Shown here: one piece after another, positions 1-7,271 of the stretch
How positions within the stretch are numbered: position 1 is the stretch's first letter
How the letters are laid out: each line of letters starts with the position of its first letter
NCBI GenBank assembly: GCA_038522735.1
Contig: JBCBJX010000094.1
Coordinates: forward strand, 1-12,030
Reading direction: 5' to 3'
DNA: 12,030 nt
Source: JBCBJX01 sp038522735
GTDB lineage: Bacteria > Pseudomonadota > Alphaproteobacteria > Caulobacterales > Parvularculaceae
The notes under the pieces: generated by a model
Databases searched by the model: none
The model's input: only the letters and a program-made list of their open reading frames with translations
What the model was told of the DNA's origin: nothing
Made by a program: the position numbers and the translations under genes

Positions 1-60
1 CGCCTCCGCCGGCGAGACGCCAAGCCCCAACGCAACAGCCAACACGCTTTGAATCACCAT
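1..60 (-). CDS. Exported protein, N-terminal signal peptide only (partial, cut by window edge)
   Basis: On the minus strand an ATG at 58-60 opens 20 codons reading MVIQSVLAVALGLGVSPAEA, and the frame is still open at the window edge. The segment has a hydrophobic core and ends in an A-x-A motif (Ala18-Glu19-Ala20), so it looks like a Sec signal peptide with cleavage at or just beyond the edge. A strong Shine-Dalgarno GGAGG (66-70 on the plus strand as CCTCC) lies 5 bases before the ATG, which supports the start. The mature protein is outside the window, so its function cannot be named. The gene is divergent from the trans-sulfuration gene, with about 220 bases between the two starts. Confidence 0.75.
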   Translation of the reverse strand, partial: MVIQSVLAVALGLGVSPAEA

Positions 61-225
61 CCCGTCCTCCAATTTCCGCTCACACGTTTATTTCCGACAA
101 TTACGCTCGGGAAATAGGATCGGGAGGCCAGCGAGCAAGTACTTCGACTGCGAAAAAGGGCGTCTTGCCGGCGGATGGCCGGGCGGAGCTGATCGTGGTA
201 GGCGCGCCGCTGATTTTGACGGTCC

Positions 226-249
226 GAAGCCGCCGCGAAACGGGGCTTC
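226..249 (+). promoter_or_regulatory. Candidate leader stem-loop upstream of the trans-sulfuration gene
   Basis: A GAAGCC arm pairs with GGCTTC, and an inner CCG pairs with CGG across a CGAAA loop with a single bulged base, giving about nine base pairs. The stem ends 17 bases before the GGAGAAGG ribosome binding region and 32 bases before the ATG, so it would lie in the 5' leader if transcription starts upstream. Its role is unknown; it may be a chance hairpin in GC-rich DNA. Confidence 0.25.
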
Positions 250-281
250 AGGCTGAACCCCAAACAGGAGAAGGCGGCGTC

Positions 282-1448
282 ATGACGGACCCATCCAACC
301 GCGCGGACTTCCGCACCCGCTGCATTCACGGAGGCCAGCGGCCCGACCCCTCGACGGGCGCCGTCATGCCGCCGATCTACCAGACCTCCACCTTCGCCCA
401 GGAGAGCCCCGGCGTGCACCAGGGCTATGTCTACGCCCGCGGCCATAACCCGACCCGCTTCGCCTATGAGCGGTGCATCGCCGACCTTGAGAACGGGACG
501 CGCGGCTTCGCGTTCGCCTCCGGCATGGGCGCCATCGCGACGCTCCTCGACATGCTTCCGGCAGGGGCGAACATCGTTGCGACGGACGATGTCTACGGCG
601 GCACCTTCCGTCTCTTTGAACGGGTCAAAAAGGATTCGGCCGGCCTCTCCTTCACTTATCAGGACCTGACCGATCCGTCGGCGCTCGACGCGGCGATCAC
701 GGAAAAAACAAAGCTTGTCTGGGTCGAGACGCCGACCAACCCGCTCCTGAAGCTCGTCGATATCGAGGCGGTCGCGAAGATCTGCCGGGCGAAAGGCGTC
801 CTCCTCGGCGTCGACAACACGTTTTCATCGCCTTACTGCCAACGCCCGCTCGATCTCGGTGCGGACGTCGTCATGCACTCGGCGACGAAATATCTCGGCG
901 GGCACTCCGACCTCGTCGGCGGCGTCCTCGTCGTGAAGCGCGACGATCTCGCCGAAAAACTCGCCTTTCTGCAGAACTCCGTCGGCGCGCAGGCGGGCCC
1001 GTTTGATTCATTCCTGGCACTCCGGGGGCTGAAGACTTTGGCGCTTCGCGTCGAGCGCGCCTCGTCGAACGCTCTGGAACTCGCAACCCGCCTCGAAGCG
1101 CACGCCGCGATCGACCGCGTGACCTATCCCGGCCTTGAAAGCCATCCGCAGTACGCCCTCGCGGCGCGCCAGATGGACGCCTTCGGCGGCATGGTGACCG
1201 TCTTTGTGAAGGGCGGCCTCGCGGCGGCGAAGACGATGCTGGAGCGGGTGGAGGTCTTCACCCTTGCTGAAAGCCTCGGCGGGGTGGAAAGCCTCATAGA
1301 GCACCCGGGGATCATGACCCACGCGTCCATTCCGCCGGAGCGGCGCGCCGAGCTCGGCGTCGACGACGCGCTGGTGCGCCTCTCGGTCGGCGTCGAGCAC
1401 GTTGAAGATCTCTGGCGCGATCTTGATCAGGCCCTCGCGGGGCTCTAG
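282..1448 (+). CDS. Cystathionine gamma-synthase/gamma-lyase family PLP enzyme
   Basis: This is a trans-sulfuration enzyme of the Cys/Met metabolism PLP family (fold type I), cytosolic, 388 residues, close to the usual 380-400. Visible landmarks are YARGHNPTR (51-59), Tyr105 stacking on the cofactor, Asp178 (GVDNTFSSP), and the Schiff-base lysine Lys203 in SATKYLGGHSD. Glu330 in LAESLGG is the position that is Glu in gamma-synthases and gamma-lyases (human CTH Glu339, E. coli MetB) but Tyr in E. coli beta-lyase, so a MetC-type beta-lyase is less likely. Synthase versus lyase cannot be settled from sequence alone. The ATG at 282 is preferred over an in-frame TTG at 165, because homology begins near it and GGAGAAGG precedes it. 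The stop lies 3 bases from the end of the convergent GST gene. No met or cys gene adjoins it. Confidence 0.9.
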   Translation: MTDPSNRADFRTRCIHGGQRPDPSTGAVMPPIYQTSTFAQESPGVHQGYVYARGHNPTRFAYERCIADLENGTRGFAFASGMGAIATLLDMLPAGANIVATDDVYGGTFRLFERVKKDSAGLSFTYQDLTDPSALDAAITEKTKLVWVETPTNPLLKLVDIEAVAKICRAKGVLLGVDNTFSSPYCQRPLDLGADVVMHSATKYLGGHSDLVGGVLVVKRDDLAEKLAFLQNSVGAQAGPFDSFLALRGLKTLALRVERASSNALELATRLEAHAAIDRVTYPGLESHPQYALAARQMDAFGGMVTVFVKGGLAAAKTMLERVEVFTLAESLGGVESLIEHPGIMTHASIPPERRAELGVDDALVRLSVGVEHVEDLWRDLDQALAGL

Positions 1449-1451
1449 CGG

Positions 1452-2210
1452 TCAGAGCTTCAGCACCGGGTCGAGGTGTTCCGCATACATGCGGTCCCGG
1501 TGCTGTAACAGGACGGGGTCGAAAGCCTCTCTGGTCGCTTCATCGAACCAGCTGAAGGCCGTTCGCGTGTCGGGGTTCATGGCGCACCGCTCCTCCGGCA
1601 GCGGATCGAACAGGGCCATGACCGTGGCCAGATAGACGTCCGCCGCCGTCGGCGACGCGCCCTGCAAATAGGGGCCGCCGTCTTTCAGCAGCCCGGCGAA
1701 GTACGTGAGGAGCGAGACGACCCGCGGCGTGTAGCCGGCCGCCTCCTCGGCGCGATAACCGTATTTCTTCGCAAGGTACCCCGCGACGCGCTCGGGAAAG
1801 CCGCCGACGCCGTCGAGGCCGGCCTGCACCGCCTGCAGACGCCGGGTCCATGCGAGACCGCCCTCGCCGAGAAGTTCGTGCCCGAGCCCGAAGGTCAGCG
1901 CACGGGCGCCGGGCTCGGCGGGAAGGAGCGACGGCTCAGGCGCGATGCGCTCGGCCAGCAACAGAATTTCCGCCCAGCCGGAGCGCGGCCTCTCCTCGTT
2001 GTAGAAGGCGACAGGAGCCGACAGCGTTCCGGCCCACTCCTTCAACTCAGGCTGATCGTAAGCGAGGCGCACCGCCGCCCAGTCGACGCCTTTCATGTGA
2101 AAGAGGCCCTTCGCCGCCTCGCCCCAGGGGCTCGGGACGTTGCTCACGACGACCATGCGCAGGCCGTCCCGGCCCATCGCGTCTTCCAGGCTCACATAGT
2201 CGAACGCCAT
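1452..2210 (-). CDS. Glutathione S-transferase family protein
   Basis: A 252-residue soluble protein with the two-part GST layout: an N-terminal thioredoxin-like domain (about 17-95) and an all-helical C-terminal domain (about 105-250). In the N-terminal domain SNVPSPWGEAAKG (23-35) sits where the catalytic Ser/Cys region is expected, and APVAFYNEE (65-73) has the conserved cis-proline (Pro66). In the C-terminal domain SPTAADVYLAT (186-196) matches the GST N-capping box and hydrophobic staple. It may bind or transfer glutathione, or be a non-catalytic GST-fold protein; the substrate cannot be told. The ATG at 2210 follows an AGGAGG (2217-2222) by 6 bases; an in-frame TTG at 2228 would place that site inside the gene and is rejected. 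It is convergent with the trans-sulfuration gene and divergent from the M14 peptidase gene, so it probably has its own promoter in 2211-2382. Confidence 0.8.
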   Translation of the reverse strand: MAFDYVSLEDAMGRDGLRMVVVSNVPSPWGEAAKGLFHMKGVDWAAVRLAYDQPELKEWAGTLSAPVAFYNEERPRSGWAEILLLAERIAPEPSLLPAEPGARALTFGLGHELLGEGGLAWTRRLQAVQAGLDGVGGFPERVAGYLAKKYGYRAEEAAGYTPRVVSLLTYFAGLLKDGGPYLQGASPTAADVYLATVMALFDPLPEERCAMNPDTRTAFSWFDEATREAFDPVLLQHRDRMYAEHLDPVLKL

Positions 2211-2216
2211 CGGGGG

Positions 2217-2222
2217 CCTCCT
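2217..2222 (-). promoter_or_regulatory. Ribosome binding site that fixes the GST start
   Basis: On the minus strand this reads AGGAGG, a perfect Shine-Dalgarno core, 6 bases before the ATG at 2210. It decides against the longer frame starting at TTG 2228. Confidence 0.8.
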
Positions 2223-2382
2223 CCGCAAATTCCCGCGGGATGCTGCGCCGGATCGCCGCCGAACTCAAAACCGGGCGCCAGTTGCGGGCGAGCGAGGCGG
2301 CGCGACGGCGACCCATACGGGAGTTAACGGGAAATCCGGTTCCGTCGCGCTAGTGTCTGAGCGACAGCAGTCGGAGCTCTCC

Positions 2383-4935
2383 ATGCGCCTCGCCCTCTCT
2401 CTCCTCGCCGCCGCCTTCCTCGCCCTTCCGGCGGTCGCCGCGCCGATCGACTATTTCCGCGCCGACGGCGTCTCTTATCGCGAGGACGTTCCGACGCCGG
2501 AGGAGCGGCTGGGGCACGAGTTGGGCGACAAGCCGGTGCGCCACGACGTGATGGTCGCGTACCTGAAAGAGCTGGCGGACCTTTCCCCGCGCATTACGCA
2601 CAAGGTTCTGGGTTATTCCCATGAGGGCCGCCCGATTCTCGGCTTCGTCGTCACGTCCGAAGAGAACCACGAGAATATCGATGCGATCCGCGCGGCGCAT
2701 CTCAACCGTCTCGACCCGGAGAACGCCGACGCGGACGGTCCCGCGGTCGTCTGGCTTAATTACGGCGTGCACGGCGCCGAATCCTCCGGCATGGACGCGG
2801 CCATCCCGGTTCTCTACCATCTCGCCGCCGCGGAAGGCGCGAGCGTCGATCGGACCCTCGACGAGACCGTCGTTCTCATGGTCGCGATCTTTAATCCGGA
2901 CGGCCATTCGCGCCGGGTGAACCACGTCTACCAGCACCTGCCGGCGACGGAAGTGACGAATCCGGATCATGAGGCCCATCGCCTGTGGACCGAAGCGCGG
3001 GTGAACCACTACTGGTTCGATCTCAATCGCGACTGGCTCCTTCTCACCCAACCGGAAAGCCGCGCATGGATCGGCTTCTGGCACGAATGGAAGCCGAACG
3101 TCTCCGCGGACTTCCACGAGATGGGGTCGGATTCGACCTACTATTTCCACCCGGGCGAGCCGAAGCGCCGCAATGGGCTGATCCCGGACGCCGTTCCCCG
3201 CTTCCTCGCCGGCCTCGCCGAAGGCCACCGGGCGGCGCTCGACAAACGGGACGAGCTTTATTTCTCGGAGGAAGGCTTCGACAACTTCTATATCGGCAAG
3301 GGATCAACTTACCCCTCCGTCAACGGATCGGTCGGCATTCTCTTCGAAGCAGGCGCGGCGCGGGGCGGCGCGATCGAAGGGTCGGTCGGCGTCAGACGCT
3401 ATGAAGAAAACATCCGCCTCCATTTCGACACGTCGCTCTCGACCATCGAAGGCGCCCGAAAGGCGCGCTCGGAGCTTCTCGCCTATCAGCGCAGCTTCTT
3501 CGCGGACGCCCTTTCCGAGAAACCGGAGGAGGACGTGAAAGGCTTCGTCTTCACGACGGCCGGCGACCACGGACGGCTTTATGAGTTCCTGATGCTCCTG
3601 AAGCGTCACGACATCGCCGCCCAGCCCCTCGCGGCGCCGATGACCGTCGGCGAGCGCCTCTATCCGGCGGAGACGTCCTATGTCGTGCCCCTGCGCCAGC
3701 CGCAGCGCACCCTCATTCACGGTCTCTTCGACCGGGTGACTGAGTTCGAGGAGAACATCTTCTACGACGTCTCCGGATGGACGCTCCCTCTCGCCTACGA
3801 CCTCGACTACGCGCCGCTAACGGAGAACCAGCTTGTTTCCGCGGAACTGGACGCGCCGCGCGAGCCGGAGTTCCGTTCGGCGCCCGTGCCCGCGGAAGGC
3901 GGCTACGGCTATCTTGTTGAGTGGACGGAGTATTACGCCCCGCGCGCCCTCAACCGGCTGCATCAGGCGGGCGTCCGCGCCCGCGCGCTCATGGAGCAAA
4001 AGCGCATCCAGTTCGGCGGCGAGACGCGGGTCGTCGCGCCGGGAACGCTCTTCGTGCCCCTCTCCCGACAGGACGCCTCCGCGGATGAGATCTACGCCCT
4101 CATGCGGACGATCGCGCAGGAAGACGGCGTCGCCGTGCATCCCCTCTCCGGCGGCGACGTCGCCGGGTCCGGCGATCTCGGCGCCCGCGACAGCGTGATG
4201 ACCGTCCCGCCCGCGAACATCCTCCTCCTGTTCGGCGAGGACATTCGCCGCTACGACGCGGGCGAAGTCTGGCACGTGATCGACCGGCAGATGGAGACGC
4301 CCGTCGTCCTCCGGGACAAGGCGAGCTTCGGCGCGGTCGATCTCCACGACTACACCCACCTGATCGCGCCGGGCGGCGCCTCCTTCAACGAGGCGGAATC
4401 GGAGCGCATCAAGGACTGGGTCGAGAAGGGCGGCGTCCTCATCACCCTGCGCGACGCCTCCGTCTGGGCGGAGGAAACGTTTGCGGAGGAAAAATCCAGC
4501 AAGCGCAATGGCGAGGACGAAGAAGAAACGGCGCGCTACGACTATTCCGAACTCGCGGTGAAGAACGCCGAGCACGTCATCGGCGGCGCGGTGTTCGCCG
4601 CGGACCTCGACGTCACCCACCCCATCGGCTTCGGCTACGGCGATCGCACGATCGCCCTCCACAAGAACACGACCCACGTTCTGAAGACGCCGAAGAACCC
4701 CTTCGCGACTGTCGCGAAATATCCGGACGCCCCGCTTCTCTCAGGCTACGCCTCGCGGAAACGGATCGCGGAGATCGGCGGCACAGCCGCGGTCGTCGCG
4801 GACCGGGTCGGCGCGGGCGCGGTCGTCATGTTCGCCGACAACCCTGTCTTCCGGGCGACCTATCGGGGCGATGTGAAGCTCTTCATGAACGCGATCTATT
4901 TCGCCCCGCTGATCGATCGGGCGCGGCTCGATTAA
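2383..4935 (+). CDS. Secreted M14-family zinc carboxypeptidase-like protein with C-terminal GATase1-like domain
   Basis: An 850-residue exported protein. Residues 1-20 (MRLALSLLAAAFLALPAVAA) form a signal peptide. The M14 catalytic domain spans about 50-350: zinc ligands His130 and Glu133 in NYGVHGAESSG and His245 in ADFHEMGSD, substrate-binding DLNRDW (213-218) with Arg216, and Glu322 in GILFEAGAARGG as likely general base. The full HxxE...H set is present, so an active metallopeptidase in the periplasm or outside the cell is expected. About 608-690 resembles a class I glutamine amidotransferase-like (ThuA/DUF4350-type) fold, with ILLLFGEDIRRYD followed by HLIAPGGASF; I see no clear catalytic triad there. 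Within this part 702-715 is a charged run rich in Glu, Lys and Asp. ATG 2383 follows GGAG by 6 bases and starts the signal peptide; an in-frame GTG at 2353 has neither. The stop overlaps the convergent symporter stop by 4 bases. The exact substrate is unknown. Confidence 0.85.
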   Translation: MRLALSLLAAAFLALPAVAAPIDYFRADGVSYREDVPTPEERLGHELGDKPVRHDVMVAYLKELADLSPRITHKVLGYSHEGRPILGFVVTSEENHENIDAIRAAHLNRLDPENADADGPAVVWLNYGVHGAESSGMDAAIPVLYHLAAAEGASVDRTLDETVVLMVAIFNPDGHSRRVNHVYQHLPATEVTNPDHEAHRLWTEARVNHYWFDLNRDWLLLTQPESRAWIGFWHEWKPNVSADFHEMGSDSTYYFHPGEPKRRNGLIPDAVPRFLAGLAEGHRAALDKRDELYFSEEGFDNFYIGKGSTYPSVNGSVGILFEAGAARGGAIEGSVGVRRYEENIRLHFDTSLSTIEGARKARSELLAYQRSFFADALSEKPEEDVKGFVFTTAGDHGRLYEFLMLLKRHDIAAQPLAAPMTVGERLYPAETSYVVPLRQPQRTLIHGLFDRVTEFEENIFYDVSGWTLPLAYDLDYAPLTENQLVSAELDAPREPEFRSAPVPAEGGYGYLVEWTEYYAPRALNRLHQAGVRARALMEQKRIQFGGETRVVAPGTLFVPLSRQDASADEIYALMRTIAQEDGVAVHPLSGGDVAGSGDLGARDSVMTVPPANILLLFGEDIRRYDAGEVWHVIDRQMETPVVLRDKASFGAVDLHDYTHLIAPGGASFNEAESERIKDWVEKGGVLITLRDASVWAEETFAEEKSSKRNGEDEEETARYDYSELAVKNAEHVIGGAVFAADLDVTHPIGFGYGDRTIALHKNTTHVLKTPKNPFATVAKYPDAPLLSGYASRKRIAEIGGTAAVVADRVGAGAVVMFADNPVFRATYRGDVKLFMNAIYFAPLIDRARLD

Positions 4936-6341
4936 GCGCGCGCCTCAAACTCCCGAATGTCCCGCTTCAGTTCCGGCAGCAGGAAGTAGAGCGCGAGCAG
5001 GTTCGGGAACGCCATCAGGAAGAGCATCGAGTCGATGAAGGCGATGATCGCGTCGAGGCTGACCGCCGCGCCGATCGAGAGGATGAGGCAGATGACGATC
5101 TTGTAGGCGAGCTCCGCCTTGTCGCTTTCGCCGGAAAGATAGGCCGTCGCCTTCGAGCCGTAATAGACCCAGGTCACGAGCGACGAAAACGCGAACAGGA
5201 TCGCGGCGAAGGAGAGGATCGCCGGGAACCAGCCGATGACGCTCGAATAGGCGGCCGAGGTGATCTGCACGCCCTCGAAGGCCCCCGGCTCGTATTGGAG
5301 GTAGGCCCCGGAGACGAGGACGATGAGCCCCGTCATGGTGCAGACGATCACCGTATCGAAAAAAGGCTCGAGGAGCGCGACATAGCCCTCCGTCAGGTGG
5401 TTGTCCGTCTTCACTGCGGCGTGGGCGATGGCGGCGGAGCCGACGCCCGCCTCATTGGAATAGGTCGCCCGCTGGACGCCGCGGATGATCGCGCCGACGG
5501 CGCCGCCCGCCGCGGCTTCGAGGCCGAAGGCTGATTTCAGGACCAGTCCCAGGGCGCCGATGATCTGGTCGGCGTTGACGATGAGAATGATCAGCCCCGC
5601 GATCATGTAGATCGCCGCCATGGCGGGCACGAGATAGCTCGCGACCCGGCCGATCGCCTTCACGCCGCCGATGACGACGACGGCGACGAGCGCCGCCATC
5701 AGCCCGCCGAAGATGAGGGGCGCCTCGATCCCCGTCGCCGTCGCGAACTGGGCGTGGGCCTGGTTCACCTGCAGGATGCTGACGGACCCGCCGAGGGTGC
5801 AGATCGCGAAGAAGACGCCGAGGGCCTTGCCGAGGGCGGGCGAGCCCATCCGCGAGAACACCGTCTCGATATAATACATCGGCCCGCCGGAGACGGTTCC
5901 GTCCGGGCGCACCCGGCGGTACTTCACGGCCATGGCGCATTCGACGAATTTCGACGTCATGCCGAAAAAGCCCGCGACGATCATCCAGAAGAGCGCGCCC
6001 GGCCCGCCGAGGGAGATTGCGACGGGCACGGAGACGATGTTGCCGAGGCCCACGGTTCCTGAAAGCGCGGCCGAGAGCGCCTGAAAGGCGGAGATTTCGC
6101 CCGGATGATCGGGGTCGTTGTCGCGCAACAGGAACCGGAACCCCTGCCGGAAACCGCGGATGTTGATGAAGCCCGTCGCGACGGTGAAGACGATGGAGGC
6201 GGCGGCGAGCCACAGGACGACGACCGGGAGATCGACGGGGCCGAGGGGGATCGAGGCGAAGACGATGTCGTTCAAGATCTGCGCGGCCGGCGCCAGGGCG
6301 TTGTCGATGGCTTCGGCGAGGCCGCCGTCCTGATCCTGCAT
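4932..6341 (-). CDS. Sodium:alanine/glycine symporter, AGCS family
   Basis: A 469-residue inner-membrane transporter of the alanine or glycine:cation symporter family (AGCS, AlsT/DagA-like; about 11 helices expected), which brings in small neutral amino acids with Na+. Family motifs seen are SGTVGLGNI (94-102), GGPGALFWM (112-120) followed by SKFVECAMAVKYR, GGPMYYIE (152-159), QRATYSNEAGVGSAAIAHA (290-308), and a C-terminal FPNLLALYFLLPE (445-457). Length is normal for the family. Hydrophobic segments run from about 38-60 through 416-456. The ATG at 6341 has AAGGGG 5 bases upstream on the minus strand. Its stop codon shares the palindrome TTAA with the stop of the convergent peptidase gene. 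A peptidase and an amino acid importer are metabolically compatible neighbours, but they are on opposite strands, so no operon exists. Alanine versus glycine preference cannot be told. Confidence 0.93.
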   Translation of the reverse strand: MQDQDGGLAEAIDNALAPAAQILNDIVFASIPLGPVDLPVVVLWLAAASIVFTVATGFINIRGFRQGFRFLLRDNDPDHPGEISAFQALSAALSGTVGLGNIVSVPVAISLGGPGALFWMIVAGFFGMTSKFVECAMAVKYRRVRPDGTVSGGPMYYIETVFSRMGSPALGKALGVFFAICTLGGSVSILQVNQAHAQFATATGIEAPLIFGGLMAALVAVVVIGGVKAIGRVASYLVPAMAAIYMIAGLIILIVNADQIIGALGLVLKSAFGLEAAAGGAVGAIIRGVQRATYSNEAGVGSAAIAHAAVKTDNHLTEGYVALLEPFFDTVIVCTMTGLIVLVSGAYLQYEPGAFEGVQITSAAYSSVIGWFPAILSFAAILFAFSSLVTWVYYGSKATAYLSGESDKAELAYKIVICLILSIGAAVSLDAIIAFIDSMLFLMAFPNLLALYFLLPELKRDIREFEARA

Positions 6342-6367
6342 GGGGTCCCCTTCCCGTAAGCCCGCGA

Positions 6368-6396
6368 GTTAGAGCCGCGCCGGGGCCCGGCGACAA
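6368..6396 (-). promoter_or_regulatory. Candidate sigma70-like promoter of the AGCS symporter gene
   Basis: On the minus strand a TTGTCG (-35 candidate, plus-strand 6391-6396) and TCTAAC (-10 candidate, 6368-6373) are separated by exactly 17 bases; each matches its consensus at 4 of 6 positions. Transcription would begin near 6361, giving a leader of about 20 bases before the ATG at 6341, enough to carry the AAGGGG ribosome site. The spacer contains a 15-base palindrome listed separately. This is a match by eye and not proof. Confidence 0.4.
6378..6392. promoter_or_regulatory. 15-base palindrome inside the symporter promoter spacer
   Basis: CGCCGGG-G-CCCGGCG is a perfect palindrome around one central base. 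It lies almost entirely between the candidate -35 and -10 elements of the symporter promoter, a place where a repressor or a MerR-like activator could bind. In DNA this GC-rich, short G/C palindromes also occur by chance. Confidence 0.3.
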
Positions 6397-6406
6397 GCAC
6401 GGTCTT

Positions 6407-6424
6407 ACCTTTGTGAGGAAAGGT
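6407..6424. repeat. Inverted repeat, 6-base arms
   Basis: ACCTTT and AAAGGT are perfect inverted copies around GTGAGG. The element directly abuts the 12-base-pair hairpin at 6425-6462 and lies just upstream of the candidate symporter promoter. It could be an operator, or part of a compound structure with the hairpin. Confidence 0.35.
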
Positions 6425-6462
6425 GGGAGGCGCCGCCAACACGCAACCACGCGGCGCCTCCC
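6425..6462. terminator. Strong 12-bp stem-loop, candidate terminator after the ZIP-kinase genes
   Basis: GGGAGGCGCCGC at 6425-6436 pairs perfectly with GCGGCGCCTCCC at 6451-6462 around a 14-base loop rich in A and C on the plus strand. It lies 84 bases past the stop of the minus-strand kinase gene and 83 bases before the symporter start, which is where a terminator would be expected. On the minus strand the stem is followed by ACCTTTCCTC, which is pyrimidine-rich but is not a T run, so a classical intrinsic terminator is uncertain. A dispersed extragenic palindrome or a processed RNA end is an alternative. Confidence 0.4.
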
Positions 6463-6467
6463 GGTTC

Positions 6468-6490
6468 CGTCGACGGGGGAGATGTCGACG
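6468..6490. repeat. Inverted repeat, 7-base arms
   Basis: CGTCGAC at 6468-6474 and GTCGACG at 6484-6490 are perfect inverted copies separated by GGGGGAGAT. It lies between the strong hairpin and the end of the kinase gene. It may strengthen a termination region or bind a protein; no factor can be named. Confidence 0.35.
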
Positions 6491-6546
6491 AAGCCGAGCG
6501 CCCCGAGGGACGCTGTCATTTACGGAGCAAGAGCCGCGCCAGTCGG

Positions 6547-7254
6547 TCAGGCCGGAACGCGGAGAACGGCGCGGCAGCCGCCGGCGGGGTTGCGACCGAT
6601 GAGAACCTCGCCGCCGAGAAGATGGGCGCCCGCCGCCGCGATCGCGAGGCCGAGCCCGGTCCGCGGCCGCACCCGCGCTGGCGCCCGATCGGATGAAAAG
6701 TAAGGCGCGAAGACGGCCGGCAGATCGTCCGTGTGGACGCCCGGCCCCGTATCGTCGATCCGGACGAGCGTCGCGTCGCCGTCGCGGTCGATCTGCGTGG
6801 TCACCGAACCTTCCGGCGTGAAATCCGCGGCGTTGCAGATAAGTTCGTCCAGCACGATGGCGAGGATCGTTTTATCCGTCTCAATGCCGACGGGGCCGCC
6901 GTCGATCCGCCAGTCAAGATCCGAAGCGCGCGCCTCCAGAGCCCTGATGCGGTCTTCAACCATTGAAACCAGATCGACCGCCTCGTGCTCCGGCTCGCAT
7001 AGCCCGTGCGTGTAGAGATGAAACTGGCCGAGCCGCCTGTAGAAGGCTTCGATGTCTCCGGCCGCGCGCTGAAGGGTGCGGGCGATCGCGGCGACCTGTT
7101 CCGGCCGGTCCTGGCGCAGCTGCGCTGTGATTGTCGAAAGCGCCGCCGGCGTCTGAGGTATCTCGTGGGTCAGCCGGGCCCTGATGACTTCCGCGTGCTC
7201 GGCGCTGAGCGGTCGATCGGCCGCATCACGGGAGGAAAAGAGATGGTCGGTCAT
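6547..7254 (-). CDS. Small soluble histidine kinase-like protein (DHp-like plus HATPase_c)
   Basis: A 235-residue protein with no membrane segment and no recognisable sensor or PAS domain. Residues about 15-90 are helical and contain LTHEIPQTPAAL, a deviant H-box with His30 as the possible phosphoacceptor (the usual form is HE-x-RTPL). Residues about 120-235 form a GHKL/HATPase_c domain: N box DELICNAADFTP (136-147, Asn141), G1 box DDTGPG (167-172), an F-box-like VFAPYF (181-186), and G2 box TGLGLAIA (199-206). ATP binding therefore looks intact. It would phosphorylate a response regulator, but none is encoded in this window. The ATG at 7254 lies 17 bases after the stop of the ZIP gene and has no clear Shine-Dalgarno, suggesting translational coupling within one transcript. 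A phosphotransfer or anti-sigma-like ATPase role is an alternative. Confidence 0.75.
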   Translation of the reverse strand: MTDHLFSSRDAADRPLSAEHAEVIRARLTHEIPQTPAALSTITAQLRQDRPEQVAAIARTLQRAAGDIEAFYRRLGQFHLYTHGLCEPEHEAVDLVSMVEDRIRALEARASDLDWRIDGGPVGIETDKTILAIVLDELICNAADFTPEGSVTTQIDRDGDATLVRIDDTGPGVHTDDLPAVFAPYFSSDRAPARVRPRTGLGLAIAAAGAHLLGGEVLIGRNPAGGCRAVLRVPA

Positions 7255-7271
7255 GGCGCGGGAGAAGCGAC

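Noticed and set aside
130..281. Possible SAM-II riboswitch before the trans-sulfuration gene
   Set aside because: I could not find the conserved SAM-II pseudoknot core; only an ordinary stem-loop is visible.
2231..2240. TCCCGCGGGA perfect 10-base palindrome in the GST/M14 divergent gap
   Set aside because: Short and made almost entirely of G and C; no promoter elements could be placed around it with confidence.
2350..3228. Long open frame on the minus strand opposite the M14 peptidase gene (292 codons)
   Set aside because: It lies wholly antisense to a well-supported peptidase domain, shows no family motif, and is Arg/Val/Asp-rich as expected for the complement of a high-GC gene.
3817..4677. 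Second long minus-strand open frame inside the M14 gene (286 codons)
   Set aside because: Antisense shadow with biased composition and no domain; the plus-strand reading is continuous and coherent.
5452..6519. 355-codon minus-strand open frame overlapping the symporter gene in another frame
   Set aside because: Arg/Gly/Pro-rich translation typical of a shifted frame; the AGCS frame has full family motifs.
6413..6703. Small plus-strand open frame with an internal ATG at 6482 preceded by GGGGGAG
   Set aside because: The ribosome-like G run is the loop of an inverted repeat, and most of the frame lies antisense to the kinase gene; the translation is Arg/Pro-rich.
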